Source: Paucibacter aquatile (GTDB lineage Bacteria > Pseudomonadota > Gammaproteobacteria > Burkholderiales > Burkholderiaceae_C). Taken from it: a stretch of DNA of 64,000 bases. Location of the stretch: positions 3,596,001 through 3,660,000 of the forward strand of contig NZ_POSP01000003.1 in NCBI RefSeq assembly GCF_002885975.1, given 5' to 3'. A program made the translations under genes and the position numbers. Below the pieces are notes generated by a model. It ran no database searches. It saw only the letters and a program-made list of their open reading frames with translations, and was not told the origin of the DNA. This document shows, piece after piece, positions 63,954-64,000 of this stretch (its first letter is position 1; every line of letters begins with the position of its first letter).

Positions 63954-64000
63954 GCATGCTCAGCAGCAGGGCGCGGGCCTTGAGCCAGTCGCGCCGCACG
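63943..64000 (-). CDS. C-terminal end of an ECF-type sigma factor (cut by window edge)
   Basis: The minus strand reads VRRDWLKARALLLSMLSA then stop, with an open frame to the window edge. The T/V-x-RDW-x-x-AR-x-WL pattern is the usual C-terminus of the ECF subfamily encoded beside Ser/Thr kinases (Sig-70_X6 type). Its stop lies inside the kinase 3' end, giving an 11-nt convergent overlap. Only 18 residues are visible, so the call depends on this tail plus the neighbouring kinase. Confidence 0.6.
   Translation of the reverse strand, partial: VRRDWLKARALLLSMLSA

Overview
This window is high-GC, gene-dense chromosomal DNA from a betaproteobacterium of the order Burkholderiales. It probably comes from the Sphaerotilaceae/Roseateles-Rubrivivax side. 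That placement rests on gene content: a proteobacterial-type gshA, a separate gshB, PEP-CTERM proteins, cytochrome c', an atp operon followed at a short distance by hemE-priA, and a comM / porin-glnK-amtB arrangement. It is a family-level inference, not a database match. No rRNA, tRNA, CRISPR array, insertion sequence or prophage was seen.

Layout. 1-4.5 kb: comM (5' part, cut by the window edge) is divergent from a nitrogen-responsive operon of TIGR02001-type porin, glnK and amtB. A sigma-54 promoter and two NtrC-like sites lie upstream, and a strong terminator follows. 4.59-5.11 kb holds two tail-to-tail copies of a roughly 230-nt structured element that encodes no recognisable protein. 5.2-18.5 kb: a single-domain response regulator, gshA, a LysR regulator facing a TonB-dependent receptor, a secreted S9 peptidase, kup, a class II glutamine amidotransferase, benE and gshB. 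18.5-24 kb: two PEP-CTERM surface proteins, the glutathione-dependent formaldehyde pathway (frmA-fghA), a 48-aa basic protein and a membrane diguanylate cyclase.

24-36.4 kb: an Uup-like ABC-F ATPase with a small membrane protein, a hydratase/response-regulator pair, a MocR-type regulator divergent from a racemase-aminotransferase-PhzF run, a glutathione S-transferase, a divergent cytochrome c' / cytochrome b561 pair, a GNAT enzyme and an SMP-30 lactonase. 36.6-44.3 kb: the complete atpIBEFHAGDC operon with hairpins between some cistrons and a pyrimidine-rich leader before atpE. 44.3-52 kb: a hexose-phosphate mutarotase, PPK2, a LemA-TPM-TPM operon on the other strand, hemE and priA, with DnaA-box-like sites between the last two. 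52-64 kb: a chemoreceptor and CheW; a three-gene operon of a secreted protein, a matrixin-like metalloprotease and a PEP-CTERM protein; a TPR-LuxR regulator; another PEP-CTERM protein; a transmembrane Ser/Thr kinase; and, at the window end, the C-terminus of a convergent ECF-type sigma factor.

Several genes connect functionally. gshA and gshB make glutathione, which the FrmA-FghA pair uses for formaldehyde removal and the GST may use for conjugation. GlnK docks on AmtB under nitrogen control. The PEP-CTERM genes, metalloprotease, LuxR-TPR regulator, kinase and sigma factor look like cell-surface/extracellular-matrix functions with local regulators; no exosortase gene lies in the window. The most unusual item is the pair of structured elements at 4587-5106. 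Their stems keep base pairing while differing strongly in sequence between the copies, which is the pattern expected of a conserved nucleic-acid structure.
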